64,000 nt of DNA from contig NZ_JAAIKB010000003.1 in NCBI RefSeq assembly GCF_011040385.1, positions 248,001 to 312,000 of the forward strand, in the 5' to 3' direction. The notes beneath the pieces were generated by a model that made no database searches, had not been told where the DNA came from, and saw nothing but the letters and a program-made list of their open reading frames with translations. The DNA is from Falsiroseomonas algicola (GTDB taxonomy: Bacteria; Pseudomonadota; Alphaproteobacteria; Acetobacterales; Acetobacteraceae). Numbering within the stretch: the first letter of the stretch is position 1; the number at the start of each line of letters is the position of its first letter. Shown here one piece after another: positions 32,292 through 41,860 of this stretch. Position numbers and translations under genes: made by a program.

Positions 32292-33087
32292 CGGAAATCA
32301 CCGCGCCGCCGAAGGTGCTTTCCACGAAGGCCTTCACCTCGGGATGCGCATAGCCCTGCGCCAGGCGTCGCGCCCAGGGGCGTTCGGCATCGGCGCGGCG
32401 TACCACGACCAGCACGGTGTAGACGCTCTGCTCCGTCTCCCGCGCCAGCGCGTCGCGCAGCGGGTTGAGCCCGGCGGGAACGGCGAAGTTGCCGGTGATG
32501 GCGGCGGCGTCCACATCCTCCAGCGCGCGGACGATGGACGCCGCCTCCAGCTCCACGATGCGGATGCGCTTCGGGTTCTCCGTGATGTCGGCGATGGTCG
32601 CGCGGTGGTCGGCACCGGCGCGCAGCCTGAAGACGCCGGCTTCCGACAGCAGCAGCAGCGCGCGGCCGCCATTGGTCGGGTCGTTCGGGATGGCGATGCG
32701 CGCGCCCTGGGGCAGCGCCGTCAGGTCGCGGTGGCGGCGGGAGAAGACGCCCATCAGCGTCAGCACCGTCTTGCCGACCGGCACGAAATCATAGCCGCGC
32801 TGCGCGCGCTGCGCCTCCAGGAAGGGCAGGTGCTGGTAGGCATTGGCATCGAGGTCGCCGGCCGCCAGCGCCGCATTGGGCTGGATGAAGTCGCCGAACT
32901 CGATGCCGCGCGTCACGAAGCCGTCCCGCGCCAGGACCTCACGCACCTTCTCGAAGGTCTGGCCATGGACGCCCTGGGTGACGCCGACGCGCAGCGGCCG
33001 CGCCGCCGTGCCCAGTTCCGGCGCCTGCGCGACGGCAAGGCCCGGCAGCAGCAGGGCAGGAAGGGTGAGTACGGCGCGACGCTGCAT
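32284..33087 (-). CDS. metQ: MetQ/NlpA-family substrate-binding protein, copy 1
   Basis: 267 residues with a GAGGAGAAG ribosome site. The leader (cleaved near GLAVAQ-AP) lacks the lipobox cysteine usual in MetQ, so a soluble periplasmic protein is likely. Family signatures are clear: GDFIQPNAALAAGDLDANAY, QHLPFL, IAIPNDPTNGGRAL and a C-terminal PEVKAFVESTF. It resembles the next gene upstream over its whole length and so is a tandem duplicate. It would bind methionine or a related sulfur solute for the MetNI transporter. Confidence 0.92.
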   Translation of the reverse strand: MQRRAVLTLPALLLPGLAVAQAPELGTAARPLRVGVTQGVHGQTFEKVREVLARDGFVTRGIEFGDFIQPNAALAAGDLDANAYQHLPFLEAQRAQRGYDFVPVGKTVLTLMGVFSRRHRDLTALPQGARIAIPNDPTNGGRALLLLSEAGVFRLRAGADHRATIADITENPKRIRIVELEAASIVRALEDVDAAAITGNFAVPAGLNPLRDALARETEQSVYTVLVVVRRADAERPWARRLAQGYAHPEVKAFVESTFGGAVISGA

Positions 33088-33098
33088 GATGCTTCTCC

Positions 33099-33902
33099 TC
33101 AGAAGGCGGGGACGACCGCGCCCTGGAACGTCGTCTGCACGAAGTCCTTCACCTCCTGCGTCTGGTAGGCGGAGACGAGGCGCCGCACCCAGGCGGCCTG
33201 CGCATCCACCTGGCGCACGGCGATGAGGTTGGCGTAGGGGCTTTCGCTGGATTCCAGCGCAATCGCATCCCGCACCGGGTTCAGCCCCGCGGGGATGGCG
33301 AAGTTGGTGTTGATGGTGGCGGCCTCCACCTCATCCAGCACGCGCGGCAGCTGCGCCGCTTCCAGCTCCACCACGCGGATGCGGCGGGGGTTCTCCGTGA
33401 TGTCGGCGATGGTGGCGCGGAAATCGGCGCCGTCGCGCAGCTTGAAGACGTTGTTGCGCGCCAGCAGCACCAGCGCGCGGCCGCCATTGGTCGGGTCGTT
33501 CGGGATGGCGACGCGCCCGCCGGCCGGGATCGCCTCCGCGCTGCGATGGCGGCGGCTGTAGAGGCCCATCGGGAAGATCATCGTCTTGCCCGCGGCCACG
33601 ATCGCCAGGCGGCGGTCGCGCACCTGCTGGTCCAGGAAGGGCTGGTGCTGGTAGCTGTTCGCATCCAGGTCGCCCGCGGCCAGCGCGACGTTGGGCTGGA
33701 TGTAGTCCTGGAACTCGACGATGCGGATCTGCAGGCCGTCGCGCGCCGCGATCTCCCGCACCTTCTCCATCACCTGGGCATGCGGCCCGGCGGTGACGCC
33801 GATGCGCAGCGGCCGCTGCGCGCTGCCGATATCCTGGGCCTGTACGGCAGTGGCGAAGGGCAGCGCGGCGCCAGCCAGGGCCAGGGTGCGACGAGTGATC
33901 AT
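33099..33902 (-). CDS. metQ: MetQ/NlpA-family substrate-binding protein, copy 2
   Basis: 267 residues from ATG 33902; an AAGGA ribosome site is six bases upstream, and a GTG seven codons earlier is the alternative. The signatures are the same as in the neighbouring copy (PNVALAAGDLDANSYQHQPF, VAIPNDPTNGGRALVLL). The leader ends near TAVQAQ and again has no lipobox cysteine. Eleven bases separate the two copies. Divergence is spread along the protein, so the copies may have different ligands for one transporter. Confidence 0.92.
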   Translation of the reverse strand: MITRRTLALAGAALPFATAVQAQDIGSAQRPLRIGVTAGPHAQVMEKVREIAARDGLQIRIVEFQDYIQPNVALAAGDLDANSYQHQPFLDQQVRDRRLAIVAAGKTMIFPMGLYSRRHRSAEAIPAGGRVAIPNDPTNGGRALVLLARNNVFKLRDGADFRATIADITENPRRIRVVELEAAQLPRVLDEVEAATINTNFAIPAGLNPVRDAIALESSESPYANLIAVRQVDAQAAWVRRLVSAYQTQEVKDFVQTTFQGAVVPAF

Positions 33903-33919
33903 GGCGTGTTCCTTCTTGT

Positions 33920-34582
33920 TCACCGGTGCGACAGTCGCCGGACCAGCCAGTCCCCCAGCGATTGCAGGGCCTGGACGAAGACGATGAGGATGACGACGAC
34001 CGTCGCCATCACCTCCGGCATGAAGCGTTGGTAGCCGAACCGGATGCCGAGGTCACCGAGCCCGCCGCCGCCCACCGCGCCCGCCATGGCGGAAAAGCCG
34101 ACCAGCGAGACCAGCGCCACGGTCGTCGCGGCCACCAGCCCCGGCAGCGCTTCCGGCACCAGCACCTTGGCGACAATCTGCATCCGCGTGGCGCCCATCG
34201 CACGCGCCGCCTCGATCACGCCGGGGTCCACTTCCCGCAGCGCATTCTCGAACAGCCGCGCCAGGAAGGCGGTGGCGGCGATGGCCAGCGGCACGATGGC
34301 CGCACCGGTGCCGATGGAGGTGCCGGCGACCAGCCGCGTGAAGGGCACGATCGCCACCATCAGGATGATGAAGGGCGTGGAGCGCGTGGCATTCACCACC
34401 AGGCCGAGCGGCCGGTTCAGCCAGGCATTCGGCGCCAGGCCGCCCGGCGCCGTCGCATGCAGCAGCAGCGCGATGGGCAGGCCGATCAGAACGGCGATGG
34501 CGGCGGAAGCGCCCACCATCAGCGCCGTGTCCCACAGCGCCTCGATCAGCAGGTCCTGCAGGGCAGGGGACAGCCAGCTCAT
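33920..34582 (-). CDS. metI: methionine-type ABC transporter permease
   Basis: 220 residues with about five membrane segments, starting with an ATGA overlap to metN. The coupling loop EAA region (EVDPGVIEAARAMGATRMQIVAKVLVPEALPGL, here about residues 118-150) is canonical for the MetI family. It forms the inner-membrane channel with the MetN ATPase. Gene order metN-metI-metQ-metQ is conserved. The final helices contain MAGAVGGGGLGDLGIRFGYQ, a typical MetI ending. Confidence 0.94.
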   Translation of the reverse strand: MSWLSPALQDLLIEALWDTALMVGASAAIAVLIGLPIALLLHATAPGGLAPNAWLNRPLGLVVNATRSTPFIILMVAIVPFTRLVAGTSIGTGAAIVPLAIAATAFLARLFENALREVDPGVIEAARAMGATRMQIVAKVLVPEALPGLVAATTVALVSLVGFSAMAGAVGGGGLGDLGIRFGYQRFMPEVMATVVVILIVFVQALQSLGDWLVRRLSHR

Positions 34583-35625
34583 GGCGCGATCTCCGTCACC
34601 GTCAGTCCCAGGGACCGCATCCAGGCAAAGGCGGCATCGATGGCGGGATCGGGGCCATAGGCCGCCAGCGCCATGACGCCGAAGGGCTCGCCGGCGATGT
34701 CGTCCACGCGGCCGGAGACGATGTTGATGTCGAGCCCGTAGTCGCGGCTCGCCTCGCTCACCACCGCGCGCGTCGAGTTCGGCCCGGTGAAGACCACCTG
34801 CGCCAGGCGGCGCTTCTCTCCCGCGCGTGGCAGCGGCAGGCGAGAGAGCGTGCTGGCCGGCACGCCATGGCCGATCACCTCCGCCACGAAGCTGCGCGTG
34901 GTCGGGTGTTCCGGCCGCGTGAAGACGGAGAAGACGGGCCCTTCCTCGATCACGCGCCCCGCTTCCATCACCGCGACGCGGTCGCAGATCGCCTTCACGA
35001 CGGCCATCTCATGGGTGATCAGCAGCACCGTCAGGTCGAGCCTGGCCCGCAAGTCGCGGATCAGCGCCAGGATCTCCCGCGTCGTCTCGGGATCCAGCGC
35101 GCTGGTCGCCTCGTCGCAGAGCAGGATGCGGGGGCGGGAGGCCAGCGCGCGGGCGATGCCGACGCGCTGCTTCTGCCCGCCGGAGAGTTGCGCGGGATAG
35201 GCATCCCGCTTCCCCTCCAGCCCCACCAGGGGCAGGATTTCCGCGACGCGCGCGCGGCGTTCGGCGGCGGGCAGGCCGGCCACTTCCAGCGGGAAGGCCA
35301 CGTTCTCCGCGACGGTGCGCCGGCTGTGCAGGTTGAAGTGCTGGAACACCATGCCGATGCCCCGCCGCGCCGCGCGCAGCCCGGCATCGTCCAGCGCCAG
35401 CAGGTCCTGCCCCAGCACGGTCACGCCGCCGCTATCCGGGCGCTCCAGCAGGTTCACGCTGCGGATGAGCGTGGATTTGCCCGCGCCCGACCGGCCGACG
35501 ATCCCGAAGACCTCGCCTTCCCGCACGCTGATGGAAACGTCGTCCAGCGCCAGCGTATTGCCGCGGGCGAAGCGCTTGCTCAGGCGATCCAGGGAGATCG
35601 CGACAGGGGAGGGGGTATCCGGCAT
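34579..35625 (-). CDS. metN: methionine-type ABC transporter ATP-binding protein with NIL domain
   Basis: 348 residues if started at ATG 35625. In-frame ATGs at 35637 and 35688 are alternatives and none has a good ribosome site. Walker A GRSGAGKST lies near residue 40, the signature LSGGQKQRVGIARAL near 140 and Walker B ILLCDEATSALD near 160. The last 75 residues (RAVVSEASRDYGLDINIVSG) form the NIL domain that binds methionine and inhibits transport in MetN. It energises uptake through the adjacent MetI. I looked for a SAM riboswitch upstream and saw none. Confidence 0.93.
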   Translation of the reverse strand: MPDTPSPVAISLDRLSKRFARGNTLALDDVSISVREGEVFGIVGRSGAGKSTLIRSVNLLERPDSGGVTVLGQDLLALDDAGLRAARRGIGMVFQHFNLHSRRTVAENVAFPLEVAGLPAAERRARVAEILPLVGLEGKRDAYPAQLSGGQKQRVGIARALASRPRILLCDEATSALDPETTREILALIRDLRARLDLTVLLITHEMAVVKAICDRVAVMEAGRVIEEGPVFSVFTRPEHPTTRSFVAEVIGHGVPASTLSRLPLPRAGEKRRLAQVVFTGPNSTRAVVSEASRDYGLDINIVSGRVDDIAGEPFGVMALAAYGPDPAIDAAFAWMRSLGLTVTEIAP

Positions 35626-35701
35626 GGCGTCGGCCATGTGGCGCGGTGGCGCCTCAGGGGCAACCCTCGCCGCAAGCAACTCTGCCATCGTGTCGGTGTC
35701 G

Positions 35702-35893
35702 TCAGTGCGGCCGGCGGCTTGCCCGGGCCAGCACCAGCCGCGCCACGCGGGCCGCTTCCTCGGCGCTGGCGAAGTGGGTGCCGTGCAGATCGTCCAGCAC
35801 CGGATCGATCGCGACGAAATGCCAGGAGAGGGAGGCGTTGACGGCAACGCCGACGAAACGGCCATCGATGTCGATGGGACGGGATTCGATCAT
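35702..35893 (-). CDS. small conserved-looking protein of unknown function
   Basis: 63 residues from ATG 35893, with GGAG eight bases upstream; a GTG three codons earlier is weaker. The sequence is well balanced and amphipathic, reading IESRPIDIDGRFVGVAVN, then WHFVAIDPVLDDLHGTHF and a basic C-terminal helix. There is no signal or membrane segment. It precedes metN by 76 bases on the same strand and lies downstream of a good promoter, so it is probably the first gene of the met operon. I do not recognise the family. Confidence 0.65.
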   Translation of the reverse strand: MIESRPIDIDGRFVGVAVNASLSWHFVAIDPVLDDLHGTHFASAEEAARVARLVLARASRRPH

Positions 35894-36044
35894 GGGAATC
35901 ACTCCGGGGACGTGACCAGGGACGGTGTCGGGGCGGCGCTCAGCCGCGGCGACAGCGCCGCATTCGCCGCGGGCCGGGGCAGGCCATGGCGAGGGTGATG
36001 GTCAGGGCGGGGTGCACGATGCGCGATCCTCGTTCAGCCAGCGT

Positions 36045-36073
36045 GACATAGCGGTTATACCACGCATCGTCAA
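36045..36073 (-). promoter_or_regulatory. sigma70-type promoter for the small gene and met operon
   Basis: On the minus strand TTGACG (36068-36073) is followed after exactly 17 bases by TATGTC (36045-36050). The surrounding 36041-36105 stretch is clearly AT-rich compared with the rest of the window. Transcription would begin near 36038 and run into the 63-residue gene and then metNIQQ. The other side of this gap serves the XRE regulator gene at 36155, which may act here. Confidence 0.55.
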
Positions 36074-36154
36074 GGTAAAAACGATCATGAATAGTTTAAT
36101 GCAGGCGCATAGGCCGGAAATGGCTGTGGCGCCGCGCATCCGCTATGCCGTGCC

Positions 36155-36559
36155 ATGGATCCGAACCCCGAGATCATCGCCCGCCTCGATGGCCGCCTGG
36201 ACCGCCTCGGCCTTACGGCGGAGCAGGCGGAAGCCGCCGCCGGCCTGAAGCCCGGGACGATTTCCGCCCTGCTCCGCGGCGAGGGCGCGTTGCCGCGCGG
36301 CCAGGCGCTCCGTCGCCTCGCCGCCGCGCTGGACGTGGATGAGGTGTTCCTGCTGGGGCTGGAGCCCGGCGACCTCATCCCCGCCCATATGCTGGAGGAA
36401 CCGCAGGGCGAGCTCGGCCTGCTGGCGCCGGATGAGGAGGCGCTGCTGCGCCACTACCGCCGGCTCGACGTGCCGGCGCGTGCCGCCTTCGGCCTGGTCC
36501 TGGCCCGCGCCGCGGGGCCTGAGCCAGAGCCACCGGCCATGAAGCGAACCCGCCGCTAA
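36155..36559 (+). CDS. XRE-type helix-turn-helix regulator
   Basis: 134 residues. The helix-turn-helix of the Cro/CI family spans about 18-65: LTAEQAEAAAGLKPGTISAL, LLRGEGALPRGQALRRLAAA and LDVDEVFLLG. The C-terminal half is helical and acidic, then basic at the end (MKRTRR). It could be a single-domain repressor. It is divergent from the promoter of the small gene and met operon 80 bases away, so control of that operon is plausible. Its last four bases overlap the convergent ROK-like gene. Confidence 0.85.
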   Translation: MDPNPEIIARLDGRLDRLGLTAEQAEAAAGLKPGTISALLRGEGALPRGQALRRLAAALDVDEVFLLGLEPGDLIPAHMLEEPQGELGLLAPDEEALLRHYRRLDVPARAAFGLVLARAAGPEPEPPAMKRTRR

Positions 36560-37632
36560 CCCGGGTTGCTGAACCGGGCATTGCCGAGCCCGGTGCCGAT
36601 GGTCAGCACCCCCCAGCGCTCCACGTCCCGCATCGCCGACGTCTGGCTCAGCCCCTGCACCACGGCGTCGTTGTGCATGATGATGGCGGGCGGCACGCCG
36701 TTGATCCTGGGCAGCGCCGCGAGCAGCGCCTCCGGCAGGTGGAAATCCTCATCCTCCCAGTTGCCGCCGGGCAGGTTCTGCCCGCCGCGCGCGATGCGGC
36801 CATCGGGGGTGATGACGCCGGGGCAGCCGATGCCGATGAAGGGGGCGAGCCGCCGCCCCATCACGCCGGCCTGCTCCGCCATGTGGTCGAGCATCGTCGC
36901 CAGCCTGGCCACGGCCTCGTCACGGTCGGGCGCTTCCTCGGCGTGTTTCCACCGTTCGGACTCCAGCACCTCCGTCCCCGACAGGTCCGCGGCCTCGCCC
37001 AGCGCGACCAGCCCTGCGCGCATATTGGTGCCGCCGATATCGACAGCGAGACAGGCATCGAAGCCTTCCAGCAGCGCGGGCGGCGCCAGGTGCGGCGCGC
37101 CGCAGAGCGCGGCATCGTCGGGGTGGTGCAGCACGGGCGCCACGCGCACCTGCTCTCCCCCCGCACGCAGCAGCACGCCCACGCGGCCGATCGCCATCAG
37201 CCCCACCTTCGCCTCCAGGAAGCCGCCGCCGACCGCGATGCGCTGCGTGTCGCGCCATTCCGGCAGCCGCAGGAAGCGCCGCACCACCGCGGCCATGTCC
37301 TGCGCGAAATCCTCGATGGCGGAATGCACCAGCCCCGCGGCTTCCGGATCCTCCGCGGCGCTGTCGAGCATCTCATCCAGCTCCGCGCGGTCGATTGCCT
37401 TGGTGGGGCGGTCCTCGCCCAGCGCCTCCTCGATCGGGTCCTCGCCGCCCGATCCCCGCGTCACGCGGGTGCGCCAATCGTCCAGCATCTCCATGAAGGC
37501 GCGGTTGCTGGCACGGTCGCCGAGGAAGCCGTGGCCCTCGGGATCCTGCAATTCGGCGTTGTAGGCATCGAGGCGCAGCCGGGGGAGGTCCGTCGCGCCA
37601 TGGCGGGCGGCGGGCTTGGGCGTGGATGGCAT
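36556..37632 (-). CDS. ROK/ASKHA-type sugar kinase-like protein with circularly permuted motif order
   Basis: 358 residues. The C-terminal half holds, in order, the phosphate-1 loop VDIGGTNMRAG near 196-206, GIGCPGVITPDGRI near 272-285, the catalytic HNDAVVQGL near 325 and the phosphate-2 loop TIGTGLGNARF at the extreme end. The adenosine/C-terminal elements of a normal ROK kinase (IAVGGGFLEAKVG, then HHPDDAALCGA) instead lie before these, near 135-185. This is a circular permutation of the usual order. The ROK zinc motif CxCGxxGC is missing. It may phosphorylate a sugar or have become a regulator. The order is seen directly; activity is unknown. Confidence 0.82.
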   Translation of the reverse strand: MPSTPKPAARHGATDLPRLRLDAYNAELQDPEGHGFLGDRASNRAFMEMLDDWRTRVTRGSGGEDPIEEALGEDRPTKAIDRAELDEMLDSAAEDPEAAGLVHSAIEDFAQDMAAVVRRFLRLPEWRDTQRIAVGGGFLEAKVGLMAIGRVGVLLRAGGEQVRVAPVLHHPDDAALCGAPHLAPPALLEGFDACLAVDIGGTNMRAGLVALGEAADLSGTEVLESERWKHAEEAPDRDEAVARLATMLDHMAEQAGVMGRRLAPFIGIGCPGVITPDGRIARGGQNLPGGNWEDEDFHLPEALLAALPRINGVPPAIIMHNDAVVQGLSQTSAMRDVERWGVLTIGTGLGNARFSNPG

Positions 37633-37637
37633 GGGAC

Positions 37638-37659
37638 CTCGGCGTTGGATGAAGCCGAG
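37638..37659. promoter_or_regulatory. inverted repeat CTCGGC-N10-GCCGAG before the ROK-like gene
   Basis: The arms at 37638-37643 and 37654-37659 are perfect six-base complements. The site lies 6-27 bases upstream of the ROK-like start, inside the 51-base gap after the CinA-domain gene. It could be an operator, a weak terminator of the upstream gene, or a small structure over the ribosome site. Evidence is limited to symmetry and position. Confidence 0.3.
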
Positions 37660-37683
37660 TTAACGTGGCCCCCGCCGCGCGGT

Positions 37684-38172
37684 TCAGCCCGCCTCGGTCA
37701 GCGCCTGTTCCAGCAGCGCCAGCGCCGCCGCGGCGAAGCGGCGCATATTCGCCTCCCGGTCGTCGCTGCCCGTCTCCAGCGTCGTCACAAGCTTGACCTT
37801 GCCATCCACCGCCAGGCACGCATGCCCGGCCGCGTCGCCATAGCGGTTGCCGGAAGGCCCGGCCGCGCCGGTCTCCGCGATTCCCCAATCCGCGTCGAGC
37901 TTCCGCCTGATCGTCGCGGCACAAAGCGCCGCATAGGGCTCGGACGCCGAGCGCATGCCCTGCATGTCGGCAGGCGTGATGCCGAGCAACCCGCCGCGCG
38001 CCTGCGCCGTGTAGACCACCGCGCCGCCGCGGAAATACGCGCTGGCGCCGGGCAGGGCGAGCAGGCTGGCGGCGATCAGCCCGCCGGCGGCGGATTCGGA
38101 CACCGCGACGGTTTCGCCCCGCGCCTTCAGCCTGGCGCCGATGCGGGCGGCGATCGGCAGCAGATCCTGCAT
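37684..38172 (-). CDS. CinA C-terminal domain amidohydrolase (nicotinamide-nucleotide amidase family)
   Basis: 162 residues, the size of stand-alone CinA/PncC proteins. Diagnostic stretches are VAVSESAAGGLIAASLLALPGAS (near 22-44), YFRGGAVVYTAQAR, and GIAETGAAGPSGNRYG near 96-112. The family deamidates nicotinamide mononucleotide in pyridine nucleotide recycling, with a Ser-Lys type active site in the SES and YTAQAR regions. It is followed on the same strand by the ROK-like gene but has no other pathway partners here. Confidence 0.92.
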   Translation of the reverse strand: MQDLLPIAARIGARLKARGETVAVSESAAGGLIAASLLALPGASAYFRGGAVVYTAQARGGLLGITPADMQGMRSASEPYAALCAATIRRKLDADWGIAETGAAGPSGNRYGDAAGHACLAVDGKVKLVTTLETGSDDREANMRRFAAAALALLEQALTEAG

Positions 38173-38252
38173 GTCGGCGACTTTCGCGATGGGGCAGGCA
38201 GAATCTTACGGCTTTTCAATCCGCGCAAGGGCTCGCGTCACGTGCTGTGACA

Positions 38253-38279
38253 TTGCGAGGCATTCTCAAACAGTCTAAT
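38253..38279 (+). promoter_or_regulatory. Fur-type box and promoter of the TonB iron operon
   Basis: TTGCGAG-GCAT-TCTCAAAC at 38253-38271 has the same TTGCGAG-N4-TCTCA framework as the box before hemP. A -10-like TCTAAT follows at 38274-38279. The site is about 125 bases before the receptor start. Iron-dependent repression of the five-gene operon at 38398-43193 is the expected outcome. The right half is less symmetrical than in the hemP site. Confidence 0.5.
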
Positions 38280-38397
38280 CGCGTCAGGGCCGGCCCCATC
38301 CCGGCACCGTTCATGCCAAGCCAGCCAGCACCGGGCTCCTCCTCCCCCGGGCGCAAGCCAGCCAGGCCCCCATTCGAGCCCCTGGAGCGCCCCACCC

Positions 38398-40506
38398 GTG
38401 AAGCCCGCCCCCCATCTGAATCCCGGCCTCCTGAAGCCGACGCTCGGCCTGGCGGGCATCGGCCTGGTCACCGCGCTCGGCGCGCCGGCCTCCACCGCCC
38501 AGGAAGCCCCCGCCGCCGCGCTGCCGGAAATCGGCATCACCGGCCAGGCGCCCTCCACCTACCGCACGGAAACCGCGCCGCTCAGCCGCAGCCCCGTCAC
38601 GGCCGGGGAGATGCCGCAGAGCGTCACCGTCGTGCCCCGCGCGGTGATGGAGGAGCGCGCCGCGACGACGGTGCGGGAGGCGCTGCGCAACGTCACCGGC
38701 ATCAGCCTCTCGGCCGGCGAGGGCGGCTTCAGCGGTGACAACCTGACGCTCCGCGGCTTCTCCGCCCGCAGCGACTTCTTCATCGACGGCATCCGCGACA
38801 CCGGCCAGTACACGCGCGACACCTTCTTCCTCGAATCCGTCGATGTGCTGAAGGGCCCGTCTTCCGTCATGTTCGGCCGCGGCTCGACCGGCGGCGCGGT
38901 GGACCAGCGGTCCCGCCTGCCGCTGGCGACCACCCAGGGCGAGGTCTGGCTCTCCGGCTATTCGCCCTCCGGCGTCCGCGCGACGAGCGACGTGAACATC
39001 CGCGCCGGCGACGTCGCCACGCGCATCGCGGCGATGGGGTCGCGCATCGATGCGTCGCAGCGCGACAACGTCTTCAACGAACGCTGGGGCGTCTTCCCCT
39101 CCGTCACCTGGGGCATCGGCGGGCCGACCTCGCTGACGCTGTCCTGGCTGCACCAGGAGGAGCGGAACATGCCGGACTACGGCGTGCCCTACCGCAACGG
39201 AAGGCCGCTCCGCGTCTCCACCAACACCTTCTACGGCCTGAACCAGACCGATGAGGAGAACACGCAGACCGATGTCTTCACCGCGCGGCTGGAGCATCGC
39301 GTGAACGAAGGCGTGCTGCTGCGCAACACCACGCGCTGGGCCAATTATTCCCGCGACGTCTCCGCCACCGCGCCGCGCCTGAACGCGACGGGCACCGCCA
39401 TCACCCGGCAGCCCCAGGTGCGCAACGGCTTCGACACGATGATCGTGAACCAGTCGGAGGCGTCGCTGAACGTCAACCTGCTGGGCTTCCGCCACGACAT
39501 CCTGGCGGGCGTGGAGTTCGGCCGCGAATCCTCCGAAGTCACGCGCTTCAACCAGACGGGGCGGCCGGTGGCCAATCTGCTCTCGCCCGATTTCTACGCC
39601 AGCGGCAACATCGTCACGAGCCTGGCGTCGGACATCAAGACATCCGCCGACACCATGGCCTTCTACTTCGTGGACCGCATCCACCTCAGCGAGATGTGGG
39701 AAGTGATGCTGGGCGGCCGCTGGGAGAGCTTCGAGGCCTCGCAGACCAACCGCGGCACCGGCCAGGTCTTCGGCCGCACGGACCGGGAAGCCACCTGGCG
39801 CGGCGCGCTGATCTTCAAGCCGTGGGAAGGCGTGCGCACCTATGTCTCCGCCGGCACATCCTTCAACCCGTCCGCCGAATCGCTGACGCTGGCCGCGAAC
39901 AACGCGAATCTGGCGCCGGAGACGGCGACCACCTACGAATTCGGCGCTTCCTGGAACATCGTGGATGGCGTCCGCCTGCAGGGCGCGCTGTTCCGGACGG
40001 AAAAGCTGAACGCCCGCACCAGCGACCCCGCCAATTCCACGCTCCAGGTGCTGGATGGCGAGGTGCGCGTGGATGGCGTGGAGGTCTCGGTCCAGGGCCG
40101 CATCCGGCCGGGCTGGAACGTCATGGCCGGCTACACCTACATGCAGTCGGAGATCGTGCGGTCCGGCAACGCGGCGGAGCGCGGCAAGGAATTCTCCAAC
40201 GTCCCGCCGCATTCCGCCTCGCTCTGGACCACCTATGACCTGCCCGGTGACATCCAGGTCGGCGGCGGACTGTCCTTCGTGGACCGGCGCTATGCCAACA
40301 CCACCAACACGACGCTCGCGCCGTCCTACACGCGGCTCGATGCCGCGCTGGCCTGGACGCCGTCCCAATCCAACCTCCAGGGTCTCCGCGTGCAGCTGAA
40401 CGCCATCAACCTGGGCGATGCCCGCACCTATGACACGGTCTATACCGGCCATGTCGTGCCCGGTGTCGGCCGCACCTTCATCGCCAGCGCGGCGGTGCGT
40501 TTCTGA
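38398..40506 (+). CDS. TonB-dependent siderophore receptor (PiuA/Fiu-like)
   Basis: 702 residues from GTG 38398, with GGAG upstream. A leader ends near ASTAQ-EA. A TonB-box-like stretch LPEIGITGQ follows, then the plug ([59 protein letters not shown]) and a beta barrel ending in the typical aromatic AVRF. These are siderophore-receptor features; catecholate receptors of the Fiu/PiuA group are the closest in context because PiuC follows. It imports ferric siderophore across the outer membrane using the ExbB-ExbD-TonB proteins of its own operon. Confidence 0.94.
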   Translation: MKPAPHLNPGLLKPTLGLAGIGLVTALGAPASTAQEAPAAALPEIGITGQAPSTYRTETAPLSRSPVTAGEMPQSVTVVPRAVMEERAATTVREALRNVTGISLSAGEGGFSGDNLTLRGFSARSDFFIDGIRDTGQYTRDTFFLESVDVLKGPSSVMFGRGSTGGAVDQRSRLPLATTQGEVWLSGYSPSGVRATSDVNIRAGDVATRIAAMGSRIDASQRDNVFNERWGVFPSVTWGIGGPTSLTLSWLHQEERNMPDYGVPYRNGRPLRVSTNTFYGLNQTDEENTQTDVFTARLEHRVNEGVLLRNTTRWANYSRDVSATAPRLNATGTAITRQPQVRNGFDTMIVNQSEASLNVNLLGFRHDILAGVEFGRESSEVTRFNQTGRPVANLLSPDFYASGNIVTSLASDIKTSADTMAFYFVDRIHLSEMWEVMLGGRWESFEASQTNRGTGQVFGRTDREATWRGALIFKPWEGVRTYVSAGTSFNPSAESLTLAANNANLAPETATTYEFGASWNIVDGVRLQGALFRTEKLNARTSDPANSTLQVLDGEVRVDGVEVSVQGRIRPGWNVMAGYTYMQSEIVRSGNAAERGKEFSNVPPHSASLWTTYDLPGDIQVGGGLSFVDRRYANTTNTTLAPSYTRLDAALAWTPSQSNLQGLRVQLNAINLGDARTYDTVYTGHVVPGVGRTFIASAAVRF

Positions 40507-41191
40507 TGCTGGTCGAGATCGCCAACGTCCTGACGGCGGAGGAGGCGGCGCGCGCGCATGCCGCCCTCACCGCCGCGCCCTGGATCGATGGCCGCGCCAC
40601 GGCCGGCCATCAATCCGCGGAAGTGAAGCACAACCTTCAGATCGAGGAAGGCACCAGGCTCCACCAGGAACTCGGCGATCTCGTCCTTGGCGGGCTCGGA
40701 AGGTCGGCGCTGTTCATCTCCGCCGTGCTGCCCTTCCGCGTCTTCCCGCCGCTGTTCAACCGCTACGACCCGGGGATGACCTTCGGCGCGCATGTGGACA
40801 ACGCCATCCGGCAGATCCGCGGCACGCCCCACCGCATCCGCACCGACGTCTCCTGCACCCTCTTCCTGACGCCGCCGGAGGACTACGATGGCGGCGAGCT
40901 GATCGTGCAGGACACCTATGGGGAGCAGCGCGTCAAGCTGCCCGCCGGCCACGCCGTGGTCTATCCCGCGACCAGCCTGCATCGCGTGGAGCCCGTGACG
41001 CGCGGCAGCCGCATCTCCTCCTTCTTCTGGATCCAGTCAATGATCCGGGACGACATGCAGCGAAGGCTGCTCTTCGACCTCGACATGGCGATCAACGGCG
41101 TCACGCCGGAACTGCCCGAGGGGCATGAGGGTCCGGTCGCGCTGACGGGAATCTACCACAACCTGCTGCGGCAATGGGCGGAGGTGGCGTG

Positions 41192-41192
<1 letters not shown>
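40506..41192 (+). CDS. piuC: Fe(II)/2-oxoglutarate-dependent PKHD-type hydroxylase PiuC
   Basis: 228 residues, starting inside the receptor stop (TGATG). The family length and motif set are intact: iron ligands in GAHVDNAI (His and Asp) and in [11 protein letters not shown] (His), the latter also holding the 2-oxoglutarate arginine. YDGGELIV and the ending [13 protein letters not shown] are characteristic. PiuC/YbiX proteins accompany catecholate-type TonB receptors and are thought to modify a component of siderophore use; the substrate is not settled. Confidence 0.95.
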
Positions 41193-41854
<662 letters not shown>

Positions 41855-41860
41855 CGCGCC

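Noticed and set aside
35626..35701. SAM riboswitch before metN
   Set aside because: I found no SAM-I or SAM-II consensus stems in the gap or in the leader up to 36040.
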